From Corynebacterium renale (GTDB taxonomy: Bacteria; Actinomycetota; Actinomycetes; Mycobacteriales; Mycobacteriaceae), in NCBI RefSeq assembly GCF_002563965.1, contig NZ_PDJF01000001.1, forward strand, positions 1,116,001-1,180,000: a stretch of DNA of 64,000 nucleotides, in the 5' to 3' direction. How positions within the stretch are numbered: position 1 is the stretch's first letter; each line of letters opens with the position of its first letter. The notes below the pieces were generated by a model, which ran no database searches, was not told where the DNA came from, and saw only the letters and a program-made list of their open reading frames with translations. The position numbers were made by a program, and so were the translations under genes. This document shows, piece by piece, positions 26,796-35,618 of the stretch.

Positions 26796-28271
26796 TTATA
26801 CGCCACTACCAGGTTTCCGGTTGCGGCGGCTCTTAGCGCGCAAGAAGCTGAAGCTTGCTCGGTTCGTAGAACGGAAGGTGCGGTACGGATTGAAACGTTG
26901 TGGTCTGCGCAGGCGCCGGGCGGTCCATTCGCCAAGCACCACGCCCGCAGCGAGCCCACAGGCAATGGCCAGCGCGGTGGCGATGTTGGTAAAACCCAGC
27001 AGCATCTGCTCTGACAGTGCGGCGTACATGCCGCGGTATACGGACAGGCCAGGTAGCAGTGGGGTAATGCCGGAAATCGCGGTAATCAGCGGCGGGATCT
27101 TGAAGCGACGGGAGAGCAGACCGCCGGTGATACCAATCATGATGGCGGCCAGCGTCGACGCCAGCACCGGGCCGATGCCCAGGGAATTGACGGTCCAGTA
27201 GTACACCAGCGCGCCACCTGTTGCTGCCACGCCAGAGAGCAGGATCGCGGGACGTTCTGCGTACGACGCAAACGCGAAGCCCATCGTGGCAATCGAACCG
27301 AAGAGCACACGCATCGCAATCGTTGCATTGTTTGGGCCAGCCACACTTTCTAGCGGTGGCATGGTGATTCCCATGAGCTCAGACATCTGTAGGCCGATAC
27401 CTACGCCGGCCACGATCGCGCCGGTAAACAGGATGGTCTCAAAGAAGTGGGCACTCGCCGTCACGGGCGCACCCATGATTCCGTCCTGCAATGACTGGAC
27501 CAACGTCAACCCTGCGAGCAGGACGACGATGCACGACGCCACAATCTGGCTCGGTCTGATCTCCACTGACAGATTCATGGCACCCAGATACGCCAGAGCG
27601 GCAGGGATTGTCGCGATGATCCCGCCAAACACGGCCTGGTAGAAGTAGGGCAACCCGTTGCGGGAGAGGAAAATGTTTACGCCCATAATCATCATGGCCG
27701 TCGTGAAAGCAATAATTCCCATCAGCCACGTGCCACCAAGCATGATGGCAACCGCGCCGCCCATGATTCCCCACCCCCAGATCGCGGTGCGGGCCCGGTA
27801 CAGGGGAGGGGAAATCTCCAGCTTATTCAGCTCCCGCTCGGCTTCTGCCGGCGACGTTTCACCCGACTGAATCGAACGAATCAGCCGGTCCACGCGCGCG
27901 AGTCGGGAGAAGTCGGTGGTCATGCTGTTCACCACACGAAAGACCGTCACCGGATGCCGTGATTGCGTTCCGACGTGCGCAAACAGCGTGATGTTGTTGA
28001 CAGTAATATCCACGTGACACCACACCAACCCATAGGCCGCGGTCACGGCATGGATCTGAGTGCGTGTATCCCTATTCGACGTTCCCGACGAGAGCAGGAT
28101 GTCTCCAATCCGAGCGGCAATATCCATCACGCCCAACACCTGCGCAGGGTCGGTGAGATCCACCGGCGCGAATGGTGACGGCGGCGGGGCTGCCTGCGCG
28201 GCGTCAATTGTGGCAATGTGCTCTGGGTTTGTGCGCCACTGTCTAAACCGCTCGAGGAGGGAGAACTTCAC
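26796..28271 (-). CDS. thrE: Threonine/serine exporter ThrE
   Basis: ThrE exports threonine and serine using the proton motive force. The 491 residues match C. glutamicum ThrE closely in the stretches I remember: AAPPPSP, ARIGDILLSSGTSN, LTLVQSLQDGI-GAPVTASA, ITP-LPGL-IYRGMYA and GEW-ARRLRRP-RFNPYR. An N-terminal cytosolic ThrE domain is followed by about 10 helices and a basic tail. The GTG start is 8 nt after a minus-strand TAAAGT -10 (28285-28280), so the mRNA is probably leaderless. Confidence 0.96.
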   Translation of the reverse strand: MKFSLLERFRQWRTNPEHIATIDAAQAAPPPSPFAPVDLTDPAQVLGVMDIAARIGDILLSSGTSNRDTRTQIHAVTAAYGLVWCHVDITVNNITLFAHVGTQSRHPVTVFRVVNSMTTDFSRLARVDRLIRSIQSGETSPAEAERELNKLEISPPLYRARTAIWGWGIMGGAVAIMLGGTWLMGIIAFTTAMMIMGVNIFLSRNGLPYFYQAVFGGIIATIPAALAYLGAMNLSVEIRPSQIVASCIVVLLAGLTLVQSLQDGIMGAPVTASAHFFETILFTGAIVAGVGIGLQMSELMGITMPPLESVAGPNNATIAMRVLFGSIATMGFAFASYAERPAILLSGVAATGGALVYYWTVNSLGIGPVLASTLAAIMIGITGGLLSRRFKIPPLITAISGITPLLPGLSVYRGMYAALSEQMLLGFTNIATALAIACGLAAGVVLGEWTARRLRRPQRFNPYRTFRSTNRASFSFLRAKSRRNRKPGSGV

Positions 28272-28293
28272 GCCGGGCTACTTTAGCCCCCTT

Positions 28294-28324
28294 TTGGTAA
28301 AAATGCAGAAGAGTACTGTACTAT
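28294..28324 (+). promoter_or_regulatory. tRNA-Thr promoter
   Basis: TTGGTA (28294-28299), a 19-bp spacer and TACTAT (28319-28324) precede the tRNA by 11 nt. This promoter diverges from the thrE promoter at 28280. Confidence 0.5.
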
Positions 28325-28335
28325 GAGAACCCGTT

Positions 28336-28408
28336 GCTGGAGTGGCGCAATTGGTAGCGCAACGCACTTGTAATGCGTAGGTTGCGAGTTCAAGTCTCGT
28401 CTCCAGCC
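28336..28408 (+). tRNA. tRNA-Thr (anticodon TGT)
   Basis: The cloverleaf is complete: acceptor GCTGGAG/CTCCAGC, D arm GCGC/GCGC with AATTGGTA loop, anticodon stem GCACT... loop CTTGTAA (28367-28373) with anticodon TGT at 28369-28371, and T arm with GTTCAAGTC. Discriminator C at 28408. CCA is not encoded. It diverges from thrE. Confidence 0.95.
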
Positions 28409-28412
28409 CCAA

Positions 28413-28452
28413 AACCCCAGGTAGTGAGGTTAAAGCCCCACCGCCTGGGGTT
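28413..28452 (+). terminator. Terminator after tRNA-Thr
   Basis: AACCCCAGG pairs with CCTGGGGTT (28413-28421, 28444-28452), with an inner GTG.GG/CC.CAC pair, and is followed by AAATTTT. Confidence 0.7.
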
Positions 28453-28603
28453 AAATTTTGGCCAAAGTCAACGGGTTAGGGTTAAGTAAAGAAAAAGTGT
28501 TCCTCCACTCCTAGTTTTCCCGGCCTTACAAGCTCAAAATAGGTGTCTATAGTTCCCAGTCGGCTAAAAACGATTCACATCTTGGCGCCGGTGATCGTAC
28601 ACT

Positions 28604-28718
28604 GCGCACCCTCGGAAGGCGTAGGGGATTGGCAGTGATATGAAAAAGACATTCTGTGGCCGTCCGGAAAAATTCACCTGGGGGTTTAAGGTAGGCTAAC
28701 TGGCAAAATGTCTTTTTT
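28604..28718 (+). ncRNA. Possible small RNA ending in a T-run hairpin
   Basis: A TACACT -10-like box (28598-28603) would start a transcript near 28610. An 11-bp stem AAAAAGACATT/AATGTCTTTTT with six T's at 28713-28718 could end it after about 108 nt. The hairpin also reads as a terminator on the other strand. No family resemblance is recognised, so this is a weak inference. Confidence 0.22.
28686..28704 (+). promoter_or_regulatory. DtxR-like box (weak)
   Basis: TTAAGGTAGGCTAACTGGC matches the DtxR consensus TTAGGTTAGSCTAACCTAA at 13 of 19 positions, with the core AGGCTAAC intact. No iron gene is near; the closest gene downstream is pqo, 470 bp away. Confidence 0.3.
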
Positions 28719-29172
28719 GTGTCACTCGCTGCAATCTACATATAGCCGAGATGCGCCTGCGTGACGATCACATGGAAAAGCCAGTTCGCAAGACAAATCC
28801 CACTGTGGTCGGATGCGCTTTTCTTTGCTTAACTCAAATGGGTCGCCAAAAACAGTCGCCTAAGTAGACCAAAAACGGTGTGACGGTTCCGGGGTAGCGG
28901 TGTAAAAAACCGATCGCACGCACCGTGTCTTGTGTGGCACTCTGATATCCCTGGTTGATGGTGCGGAAAGTCGGGGAAGCATGGAAATCAAGGATTTTAA
29001 ACACACGTCTTGGCGCGTGGCGGTTTCGTCCCTGCTCCACGAAAGGCGAGTATGGGGCGCGCTGCAGCACGGCAAAAGTGTGATTTCACCGGCAATATCG
29101 GATGGTTGTCCCGTTTTGGGCGTATAAGTGGATGATAAGACCTTTAACGATACGCACCAGAAAGGTGGAGAC

Positions 29173-30921
29173 ATGGCGCAGACATTTGCGGAAGTCCTCA
29201 TCAAGAAACTCGAAAAGCAAGGCGTCAAGCGCATTTACGGCGTAGTTGGCGACTCGCTGAACCCCATTACCGACGCCCTGCGTGACTCCTCTATTGAGTG
29301 GGTCCACGTTCGCAACGAAGAAGCCGCGGCTTTTGCAGCAGGCGCAGAATCCCTAATTACCGGTGAACTGGCAGTGTGTGCAGCATCCTGTGGCCCGGGC
29401 AACACGCACCTGATTCAGGGCCTCTACGATTCGCACCGCAACGGCGCGAAGGTGCTTGCGATTGCTAGCCACATCCCGGCAAACCAGATCGGTTCCAACT
29501 TCTTCCAGGAAACCCACCCGGAGAAGATTTTCCAGGAGTGCTCCGGCTACTGCGAAATGGCTAACTCCGGTGACCAGGGCGTGGCTATTTTGCACCACGC
29601 CCTGCAGTCCACGCTTTCCGGCCATGGCGTATCTGTCCTGGTTATCCCAGGCGACGTTTCCCAGCAGGAAGTCAGCTCCGACCTGTTCGTCGACTCCGTC
29701 ATCGCTGCTGGCAAGCCGGTCGTTTACCCGGATCCAACCGAGGCTGCACGCTTGGCGCAGGCTATTAACGACGCCAAGACCGTCACCCTCTTCTGCGGCG
29801 CGGGCGTCAAGAATGCTCGCGAGCAGGTGCTCGCATTAGCGGAGAAGATTAAGTCGCCCATCGGCCACGCCTTCGGTGGCAAGATGTACATCCAGTACGA
29901 CAATCCCTTTGACGTCGGCATGTCCGGGCTCCTGGGTTACGGTGCGTGCTCGAACGCGATGCGTGATGCGGACCTACTCATCCTCATCGGCACGGACTTC
30001 CCGTACACGGACTTCCTGCCGTCTGGCAACGTCGCACAGATCGATATTGACGGTTCGCGCATCGGCCACCACACCACGATCCACTACCCAGTCATCGGCG
30101 ACGCGGCTGCGGTGATTGAAAATATCCTCCCCGCGGTGGAGGAGAAGAAGGATCGCTCCTTCCTGGACAAGCAGCTGAAGGACCACGCTGACCTGCTGGA
30201 AAACGTCGTCGAGTCCTACACCACCGGTGTGGAAAACAAGACTCCGATTCACCCGGAATACGCGGCATCGGTCATCGACAACCTGGCTGCCGACGACGCC
30301 ATCTTCACCGTCGACACCGGCATGTGCAACGTGTGGGCAGCCCGCTACATCACTCCGAACGGCAAGCGTGAGGAAATTGGTTCCTTCCGCCACGGCACCA
30401 TGGCAAACGCCCTGCCCCACGCAATTGGCGCGCAGGCTGCCGCACCGGACCGCCAGGTCATCTCCTTCAACGGCGACGGCGGGCTGGGCATGCTGCTGGG
30501 CGAGTTACTCACCGTGAAGCTGCACCAGCTGCCGGTCAAGATGATGGTGTTCAACAACTCTTCGCTGGGCATGGTCAAGCTGGAGATGCTGGTTGCGGGT
30601 ATGCCGGAATTTGGCACCGATCACGAGCACGTCAACTTTGCCGCGATCGCGGAGGCTATCGGGATCAAGGCAATCCGTATTGAGGACCCGAAGGATGTCA
30701 AGAGCGGCATCGCTGAGGCTTTGGCGTACGACGGCCCCGTGCTCGTCGACATCGTCACCGACCCGAACGCGCTGTCCATCCCGCCAGAAATCACCTGGGA
30801 GATGCTGATTGGCTTCTCGAAGGCCGCGACGCGCACCGTCTTCGGCGGCGGCATCGGCAACATGATCAACCTGGCTCGGGCTAACCTCCGCAACATCCCG
30901 ACCAGCACCAAGCAGTTCTAG
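29173..30921 (+). CDS. pqo: Pyruvate:quinone oxidoreductase
   Basis: This membrane-peripheral ThDP/FAD enzyme oxidises pyruvate to acetate and CO2 and passes electrons to quinone. The 582 residues show the ThDP Glu in VHVRNEEAAAFAAGAE, the FAD region VTLFCGAGVKNAREQVLALA, and the ThDP-Mg motif FNGDGGLGMLLGELLT...NNSSLGM. ATG 29173 has an AGGTGGAG Shine-Dalgarno; an upstream in-frame GTG at 29128 is unlikely. C. glutamicum Pqo is about 579 residues and also lies next to phoRS. The C-terminal lipid-binding peptide is present. Confidence 0.94.
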   Translation: MAQTFAEVLIKKLEKQGVKRIYGVVGDSLNPITDALRDSSIEWVHVRNEEAAAFAAGAESLITGELAVCAASCGPGNTHLIQGLYDSHRNGAKVLAIASHIPANQIGSNFFQETHPEKIFQECSGYCEMANSGDQGVAILHHALQSTLSGHGVSVLVIPGDVSQQEVSSDLFVDSVIAAGKPVVYPDPTEAARLAQAINDAKTVTLFCGAGVKNAREQVLALAEKIKSPIGHAFGGKMYIQYDNPFDVGMSGLLGYGACSNAMRDADLLILIGTDFPYTDFLPSGNVAQIDIDGSRIGHHTTIHYPVIGDAAAVIENILPAVEEKKDRSFLDKQLKDHADLLENVVESYTTGVENKTPIHPEYAASVIDNLAADDAIFTVDTGMCNVWAARYITPNGKREEIGSFRHGTMANALPHAIGAQAAAPDRQVISFNGDGGLGMLLGELLTVKLHQLPVKMMVFNNSSLGMVKLEMLVAGMPEFGTDHEHVNFAAIAEAIGIKAIRIEDPKDVKSGIAEALAYDGPVLVDIVTDPNALSIPPEITWEMLIGFSKAATRTVFGGGIGNMINLARANLRNIPTSTKQF

Positions 30922-31034
30922 ACACTCTCACAGGATTCGTTCAGTAAAGGTAGAGTGAATCTCCAGAGCGGGCGGGCACAGTAGGAATAAATATACGTAG
31001 CCTGCTAGCGCCTACCCGGCGAGGAGAAAAGGAA

Positions 31035-31751
31035 ATGGACACCGTGAACGAATCCAGCAACGCAATCAAGGTTCTTGTCGTCGATGACGAACCTAACATC
31101 GTAGAACTGCTGGTCGTCGGACTGAAATTCCAGGGCTTCGACGTGCGCTCCGCCACCAACGGCGAAGAGGGCCTCGAGGTTGCCCGTGAATTTCAGCCCG
31201 ACGCTTTTATCCTCGACGTCATGACGCCAGGTATGGATGGCTTTGAACTCCTGCCTAAGTTGCGTGCCGAGGGCCTCTCCGGCCCCGTGCTCTACCTCAC
31301 CGCCAAGGATGCGGTGGACAACCGCATTCACGGCCTGACCATTGGCGCCGACGATTACGTCACCAAGCCGTTCTCCCTCGAAGAAGTCATTACCCGCCTG
31401 CGCGTTATCCTGCGCCGCGGTCACGTCGACGATTCGAAGCCTTCGGATCCCACCATCACGTACGCGGATCTGACGCTTAACGACGACACCCACGAGGTCA
31501 CCAAAGCAGGCCAGATTGTGGACCTCTCTCCCACGGAGTTCAACCTGCTGCGTTACCTCATGCTCAACGCTGAGGTGGTGCTCTCGAAGGCGAAGATTCT
31601 GGACAACGTGTGGCACTACGACTTCGGCGGCGACGGAAACGTCGTCGAGTCCTACATTTCTTACCTGCGCCGCAAGGTAGACACCGGCGAGCAGCCACTT
31701 ATCCACACTGTTCGTGGTGTGGGTTACGTACTGCGCACGCCACGCCAGTAA
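31035..31751 (+). CDS. phoR: Response regulator PhoR (OmpR family)
   Basis: This is a DNA-binding response regulator of 238 residues. The receiver domain has the acidic pair VDDEPN, phosphorylated Asp in FILDVMTPG, and KPFS. The OmpR winged-helix domain ends in VVESYISYLRRKVDTGE and HTVRGVGYVLR. The neighbours pqo and a histidine kinase match C. glutamicum phoRS, which controls the phosphate-starvation response; the symbol rests on that synteny. The Shine-Dalgarno GGAGAAAAGGA precedes the ATG, and TAGAGT (30951-30956) is a candidate -10. Confidence 0.85.
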   Translation: MDTVNESSNAIKVLVVDDEPNIVELLVVGLKFQGFDVRSATNGEEGLEVAREFQPDAFILDVMTPGMDGFELLPKLRAEGLSGPVLYLTAKDAVDNRIHGLTIGADDYVTKPFSLEEVITRLRVILRRGHVDDSKPSDPTITYADLTLNDDTHEVTKAGQIVDLSPTEFNLLRYLMLNAEVVLSKAKILDNVWHYDFGGDGNVVESYISYLRRKVDTGEQPLIHTVRGVGYVLRTPRQ

Positions 31752-31758
31752 CGGCCTT

Positions 31759-33195
31759 ATGAATAACGGCAATTCGTGGGGGCTAGCACCCCAAACCACC
31801 TGGGTCAGGGGCGTGCCACTGCGCGTGTGGCTGGTCTTTGTCATGGTGGTTATGTCCGGCCTGGGTCTGGTTGTCTCCTCTGTCGCGGTTGCTTCCGTGA
31901 TGCGCGAAGTGGTGTACAGCCGTGTGGATACCGAGCTGAAAAATTCCCTCGACGGCTGGGCAAGTAGTTCGGAACTCTTCCGCAACAACGCACAGGGGTC
32001 GCGCCCGCCCAAAGACTATGTGGTCATTAAAGAGTTTGCCGACGGTTCTGCCGCAGTATTTAACGGTGGGGAGGGGCTGCCTGATGCCCAGGAGATTGGG
32101 CTGGACGGCCAACTTCACACTGTCCCCTCCGACCCGGAGAGTGAAAATCCGACACAACGCTGGCGAGCCATTGGTGTGCAGAACGAAGGCACCACAACAA
32201 TCGTGGCCAAGTCCCTGTCCCGGGAGGACGGCATTCTCAACCAGCTGCACGCCATGCAGATGGTGATCTCACTCATTGTGCTCGTGCTGCTGGGCCTGTG
32301 CGCATACTTTTTTATCTACCAGGCACTGCGCCCCCTGCGTGAGGTGGAACATACCGCCGGCGTTATCGCTAAAGGTGACCTCAACCGGCGCGTCCCGCAA
32401 TGGCCCATCAACACTGAGGTCGGGCAGTTGGCCTATGCCGTCAATTCCATGATTACCCGCCTGCAGGGCAGCATCGAGGAGTCGCAGCGCAAGGAGGAGC
32501 AGATGCGACGCTTCGTCGGTGACGCATCGCACGAGCTGCGCACCCCGCTGACCAGCATTAGCGGTTATACCGAGTTGTATCGGTCCGGGGCAACCCAAGA
32601 CGCCGAATGGGTCTTCGGGAAAATCACCGCCGAATCTAAACGCATGAACCTGCTCGTGGAAGACCTGCTTGCGCTCACGCGCGCTGAAGGCCAGCGGTTG
32701 GAATGGAAGCACGTTGACATGCTAGAAACCACGCTGTCCGTGGTTGCCTCGGCGAAGGCCGCGTTCGCGGACCGCCAGATTGAAGTGCAGAACGACACGG
32801 ACGATCTGCCCATGGTCAAAGGCGACGTGGCACGGTTGCACCAAGTACTCCTGAACTTAGTAACCAATGCGTTCCGGCACGCCGGCCCGGATGCTAAAGT
32901 CACGCTGCGGCTGAGCTTCTACCAGCCGTCGATTAGCTTGAATAATGACAAGCCGGACCAGGTCATCATCGAGGTTATTGACGATGGAATCGGTATGTCC
33001 GCCCAGGATGCTTCTCACATTTTTGAACGCTTCTACCGCGCCGATACATCCCGTTCGCGTGAATCCGGTGGTTCGGGCTTGGGTCTGGCCATCGTGAAGT
33101 CCCTGGTTGAGCAGCACGGAGGAACCATCGAGGTTGCCACTGCGCCGGGGGAGGGGTCCACGTTTAGGATCGCGTTGCCGCGAGTAAGCGGGTAA
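31759..33195 (+). CDS. phoS: Sensor histidine kinase PhoS
   Basis: This is the partner kinase of PhoR. With ATG 31759 (7 nt after phoR) it has 478 residues: a first transmembrane helix near 25-50, an external sensor of about 125 residues, a second helix (LIVLVLLGLCAYFFIYQAL), a HAMP linker, HisKA with FVGDASHELRTPLTSISGYTEL (His autophosphorylated), and HATPase with N (LLNLVTNAFRH), DDGIGMSA and GGSGLGLAIVK. The 3' end overlaps the convergent hydrolase by 32 bp. Confidence 0.87.
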   Translation: MNNGNSWGLAPQTTWVRGVPLRVWLVFVMVVMSGLGLVVSSVAVASVMREVVYSRVDTELKNSLDGWASSSELFRNNAQGSRPPKDYVVIKEFADGSAAVFNGGEGLPDAQEIGLDGQLHTVPSDPESENPTQRWRAIGVQNEGTTTIVAKSLSREDGILNQLHAMQMVISLIVLVLLGLCAYFFIYQALRPLREVEHTAGVIAKGDLNRRVPQWPINTEVGQLAYAVNSMITRLQGSIEESQRKEEQMRRFVGDASHELRTPLTSISGYTELYRSGATQDAEWVFGKITAESKRMNLLVEDLLALTRAEGQRLEWKHVDMLETTLSVVASAKAAFADRQIEVQNDTDDLPMVKGDVARLHQVLLNLVTNAFRHAGPDAKVTLRLSFYQPSISLNNDKPDQVIIEVIDDGIGMSAQDASHIFERFYRADTSRSRESGGSGLGLAIVKSLVEQHGGTIEVATAPGEGSTFRIALPRVSG

Positions 33196-33760
33196 TCAAC
33201 CGGGTTTGCAGGGTGAGTTGCTCGTGACGCACACCCCGAATCCGGATGAGTTCGCAGCGGTCGCCCAACTCCGGGCGTAAGTCCGAGGACCAGGCGGGCA
33301 CGATAAAGTCGGCGCTACTGACTACGGAGAGGACGTCGACGTCGGGGGCAAAAGCGTACGGTTCGTCGCCGAGTATGCCCGTCATGGCCGGGCCCACCAT
33401 CCGTGCCATCAGCGGTCGTAACCGGCGCAACGTGGAGCGGCCCTTAAAACACGCGCCCAGGCCGATGATGTGCGCCACCGGGAGGTCCATGGCCGCGCGA
33501 ACGGCGAACAGGCCGCCCAAAGAGTGAGCCACAATATCAATATCGCCGGTCGGGGAGTCCGCCACCGCGTCCTCGAGGGTTGGGCGCAGCTCAGTGTAGG
33601 AAGCCGGGATGAGATTCGTGCCCCGATTCCCGTAGGCGGGGGCGTAGACGGTGCGGTCGTGGGCGTCGGCAAGCACAGAAAGGGTGCGGGAAAAATTGCC
33701 CGGATCGCCCCACACCCCGTGGAGGAAGACGACGGGGCGCACGCCCGTGGTCAGAGACAC
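33164..33760 (-). CDS. Alpha/beta-fold lipase-like hydrolase
   Basis: The 198-residue protein has VVFLHGVWGDPGNF (oxyanion), nucleophile elbow AHSLGG (Ser near residue 78), an Asp candidate around SSADFIVPAWSSD and a His in VRHEQLT. It resembles triacylglycerol lipase/PGAP1-like esterases. No signal peptide is seen. The GTG at 33760 is the best start available, but a GTG seven codons in is also possible. Its 3' end overlaps phoS by 32 bp. The substrate is unknown. Confidence 0.7.
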   Translation of the reverse strand: MSLTTGVRPVVFLHGVWGDPGNFSRTLSVLADAHDRTVYAPAYGNRGTNLIPASYTELRPTLEDAVADSPTGDIDIVAHSLGGLFAVRAAMDLPVAHIIGLGACFKGRSTLRRLRPLMARMVGPAMTGILGDEPYAFAPDVDVLSVVSSADFIVPAWSSDLRPELGDRCELIRIRGVRHEQLTLQTRLITRLLAATRS

Positions 33761-33816
33761 GTCCGGCCCGGGCAGTACGGGGACTGCGCCGAGCCGGGGA
33801 ATAAGCCGTGGGGGTA

Positions 33817-34242
33817 TCAGAGGGGGTAGCCATCCTCGTTGGTTCCCAGGGCCTCGCGGATCAGGCGGGCGGCCTCATCCATCTTCTCCGGGTCGGTGCT
33901 ATCCGCGGCCATGGCGGTGGACAGGTTGTAGCCCGACATGTCGTGGGCGGGGAAGATGTGAATGTGGGTGTGGGGGACCTCAAAACCGGCGATGAGGTAG
34001 CCGGCACGTGGGGCGTCGAAAGCACTGGTCACGGCGCGGCCCACGGCCTGAGCGACCTCGTTGAGCGCCACCCAAATCTCTGGGTCCAGCTCCGTCCACT
34101 TATCTACCTCTGCGACGGGAACCACCAAAACGTGGCCGTATGCGACGGGTTCGATGGACAAGAAAGCCACCACGTCCTCATCGCGGTACACGAATCGGCC
34201 CGGCAATTCGCCCTGAATAATCTTGGTAAAGACGCTACTCAT
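33817..34242 (-). CDS. HIT-family nucleotide-binding hydrolase
   Basis: This histidine-triad protein of 141 residues has the active-site motif HTHIHIFPA (H-X-H-X-H) near its C-terminal third. Such proteins hydrolyse nucleoside phosphoramidates or dinucleotides such as AppppA. I start it at MSSVFTKII, because a minus-strand TAAGGT -10 (34255-34250) lies 7 nt before that ATG; an upstream extension is unsupported. It diverges from purD over only 36 bp. Confidence 0.88.
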   Translation of the reverse strand: MSSVFTKIIQGELPGRFVYRDEDVVAFLSIEPVAYGHVLVVPVAEVDKWTELDPEIWVALNEVAQAVGRAVTSAFDAPRAGYLIAGFEVPHTHIHIFPAHDMSGYNLSTAMAADSTDPEKMDEAARLIREALGTNEDGYPL

Positions 34243-34249
34243 GGTGTCT

Positions 34250-34271
34250 ACCTTAGCCCGTGTTCTATCAT
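34250..34271. promoter_or_regulatory. Divergent leaderless promoter pair, HIT gene / purD
   Basis: Minus-strand TAAGGT (34255-34250) and plus-strand TATCAT (34266-34271) are -10 boxes only 10 bp apart. Each ends 7 nt before its start codon. Two polymerases could not bind at once, so the promoters should exclude each other. Confidence 0.55.
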
Positions 34272-34278
34272 CATTGCT

Positions 34279-35541
34279 ATGCGAATTCTGGTGGTCGGCG
34301 CCGGCGGGCGCGAACATGCCCTTTTATTAGCTTTGAGTCACGATACGTCGGTCACGGAATTACACGTGGCCCCCGGAAACCCCGGCATGGCAGGCATCGC
34401 CACCGTGCACCCGGTTGCCGTCGATGACCTGGATGGCCAAGTTGCCCTGGCCCGCGAGGTCGCGGATCTTGTGGTCATCGGCCCTGAAATTCCCCTGGTC
34501 TTGGGGCTTGCGGACAAGCTTCGTCAGGCCGGTATTGCGGTGTTTGGGCCGTCGGCAAGCGCAGCCCAGTTGGAGGGCTCGAAGGAGTTTGCCAAGGACA
34601 TCATGGCCGCTGCGGGGGTGCGCACGGCGCGCGCTTCGGTGGTGCAGCCGGGCGGGGACCCCGAGGAGATTATCGACGATTTCGGCCCCACCTGGGTCGT
34701 GAAAGATGATGGCCTGGCCGCAGGTAAGGGCGTGGTGGTCACCCCCGACCGCGCCGCTGCCCTCGAGCACGCGCGCGCAGTCTTGGCCTCCGGGAATCCG
34801 GTGCTCTTCGAGGAATTCCTGCCCGGACCGGAGGTCTCCCTCTTCGCTCTTGTCGACGGCGAAACCGTGGTCCCCCTCATCCCCGCGCAAGATCATAAGC
34901 GCGTGGGCGACGGCGATTCCGGGCCGAACACCGGCGGTATGGGCGCGTACGCGCCGCTGCCGTGGCTGGACGAACTAGACCCAGACGCCGTGGCCCGCAT
35001 CGTGCGCGAGGTCTGCGAACCCGTCGCCACAGAGATGGCACGCCGCGGCAACCCGTACTCCGGTCTGATGTACGCCGGCCTGGCGTGGGGCCCCGACGGG
35101 CCTGCGGTTATTGAGTTCAACGCCCGCTTTGGCGATCCGGAAACCCAGGCCGTGCTTGCTTTGCTGGAATCCCCGCTAGGCCAGACGCTGGCCGCGGTGG
35201 CCAACGGCACGCTGGCAGAGCTTCCGCCCCTGAAGTGGAAGCAGGGGGCCGCAATCACGGTCGTGCTGGCAGCCGCCGGCTACCCGGGCACCGTCAACCA
35301 GGGCGATCCGATCACGGGTATCCCGGAATACCACGAAGGTGCGGACGCGTACGTCCTCCATGCAGGCACCGGCGCGCACCCTGACGGCACGTTCGTCTCC
35401 GCAGGCGGGCGCGTGCTCAACGTGGTCGGCGTCGGGGCAGACCTCCACGAGGCCCGCGCGAAAGCCTACGAACTACTCGAACAGATTGAACTGGAAGGCT
35501 CCCACTACCGCACCGACATCGGTGCACAGGGCCTGAAGTAA
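34279..35541 (+). CDS. purD: Phosphoribosylamine-glycine ligase
   Basis: PurD makes GAR in purine synthesis, an ATP-grasp enzyme. The 420 residues start [15 protein letters not shown]. They carry the ATP-grasp loop [37 protein letters not shown] and [11 protein letters not shown]. The ATG at 34279 is preceded by TATCAT with a 7-nt gap (leaderless). An in-frame upstream extension crosses the HIT gene and is a shadow. purB follows after a short hairpin. Confidence 0.96.
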   Translation: MRILVVGAGGREHALLLALSHDTSVTELHVAPGNPGMAGIATVHPVAVDDLDGQVALAREVADLVVIGPEIPLVLGLADKLRQAGIAVFGPSASAAQLEGSKEFAKDIMAAAGVRTARASVVQPGGDPEEIIDDFGPTWVVKDDGLAAGKGVVVTPDRAAALEHARAVLASGNPVLFEEFLPGPEVSLFALVDGETVVPLIPAQDHKRVGDGDSGPNTGGMGAYAPLPWLDELDPDAVARIVREVCEPVATEMARRGNPYSGLMYAGLAWGPDGPAVIEFNARFGDPETQAVLALLESPLGQTLAAVANGTLAELPPLKWKQGAAITVVLAAAGYPGTVNQGDPITGIPEYHEGADAYVLHAGTGAHPDGTFVSAGGRVLNVVGVGADLHEARAKAYELLEQIELEGSHYRTDIGAQGLK

Positions 35542-35549
35542 AAGAACAT

Positions 35550-35576
35550 GCACGCCTGGCACCGCGCCTGGCGTGC
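35550..35576 (+). terminator. Hairpin between purD and purB
   Basis: GCACGCC (35550-35556) pairs with GGCGTGC (35570-35576) followed by GCTTTA. It is a weak terminator or an attenuator before purB. Confidence 0.4.
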
Positions 35577-35618
35577 GCTTTACGTTTTCATCCCGCTATT
35601 GCTCAAAGAGGTACTTTT

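Larger units (their letters stand above)
28453..29172. other. 720-bp stretch without a convincing gene
   Basis: No reading frame here has a recognisable family or a good ribosome site. It does contain a long-range inverted repeat AAAAAGACATT/AATGTCTTTTT (28643-28653 and 28707-28717) followed by a T-run, a DtxR-like sequence (28686-28704), a TACACT -10-like box (28598-28603), and the pqo leader with TATAAG at 29123-29128. A 47-codon frame from ATG 28981 has no recognisable features. Confidence 0.6.

Noticed and set aside
28640..28693. 17-codon ORF that could be a leader peptide
   Set aside because: No good Shine-Dalgarno and no regulatory codons or downstream biosynthetic gene.
28930..29127. 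Possible 47-65 codon gene upstream of pqo
   Set aside because: No ribosome site, no recognisable sequence and ordinary composition; not enough to call a gene.
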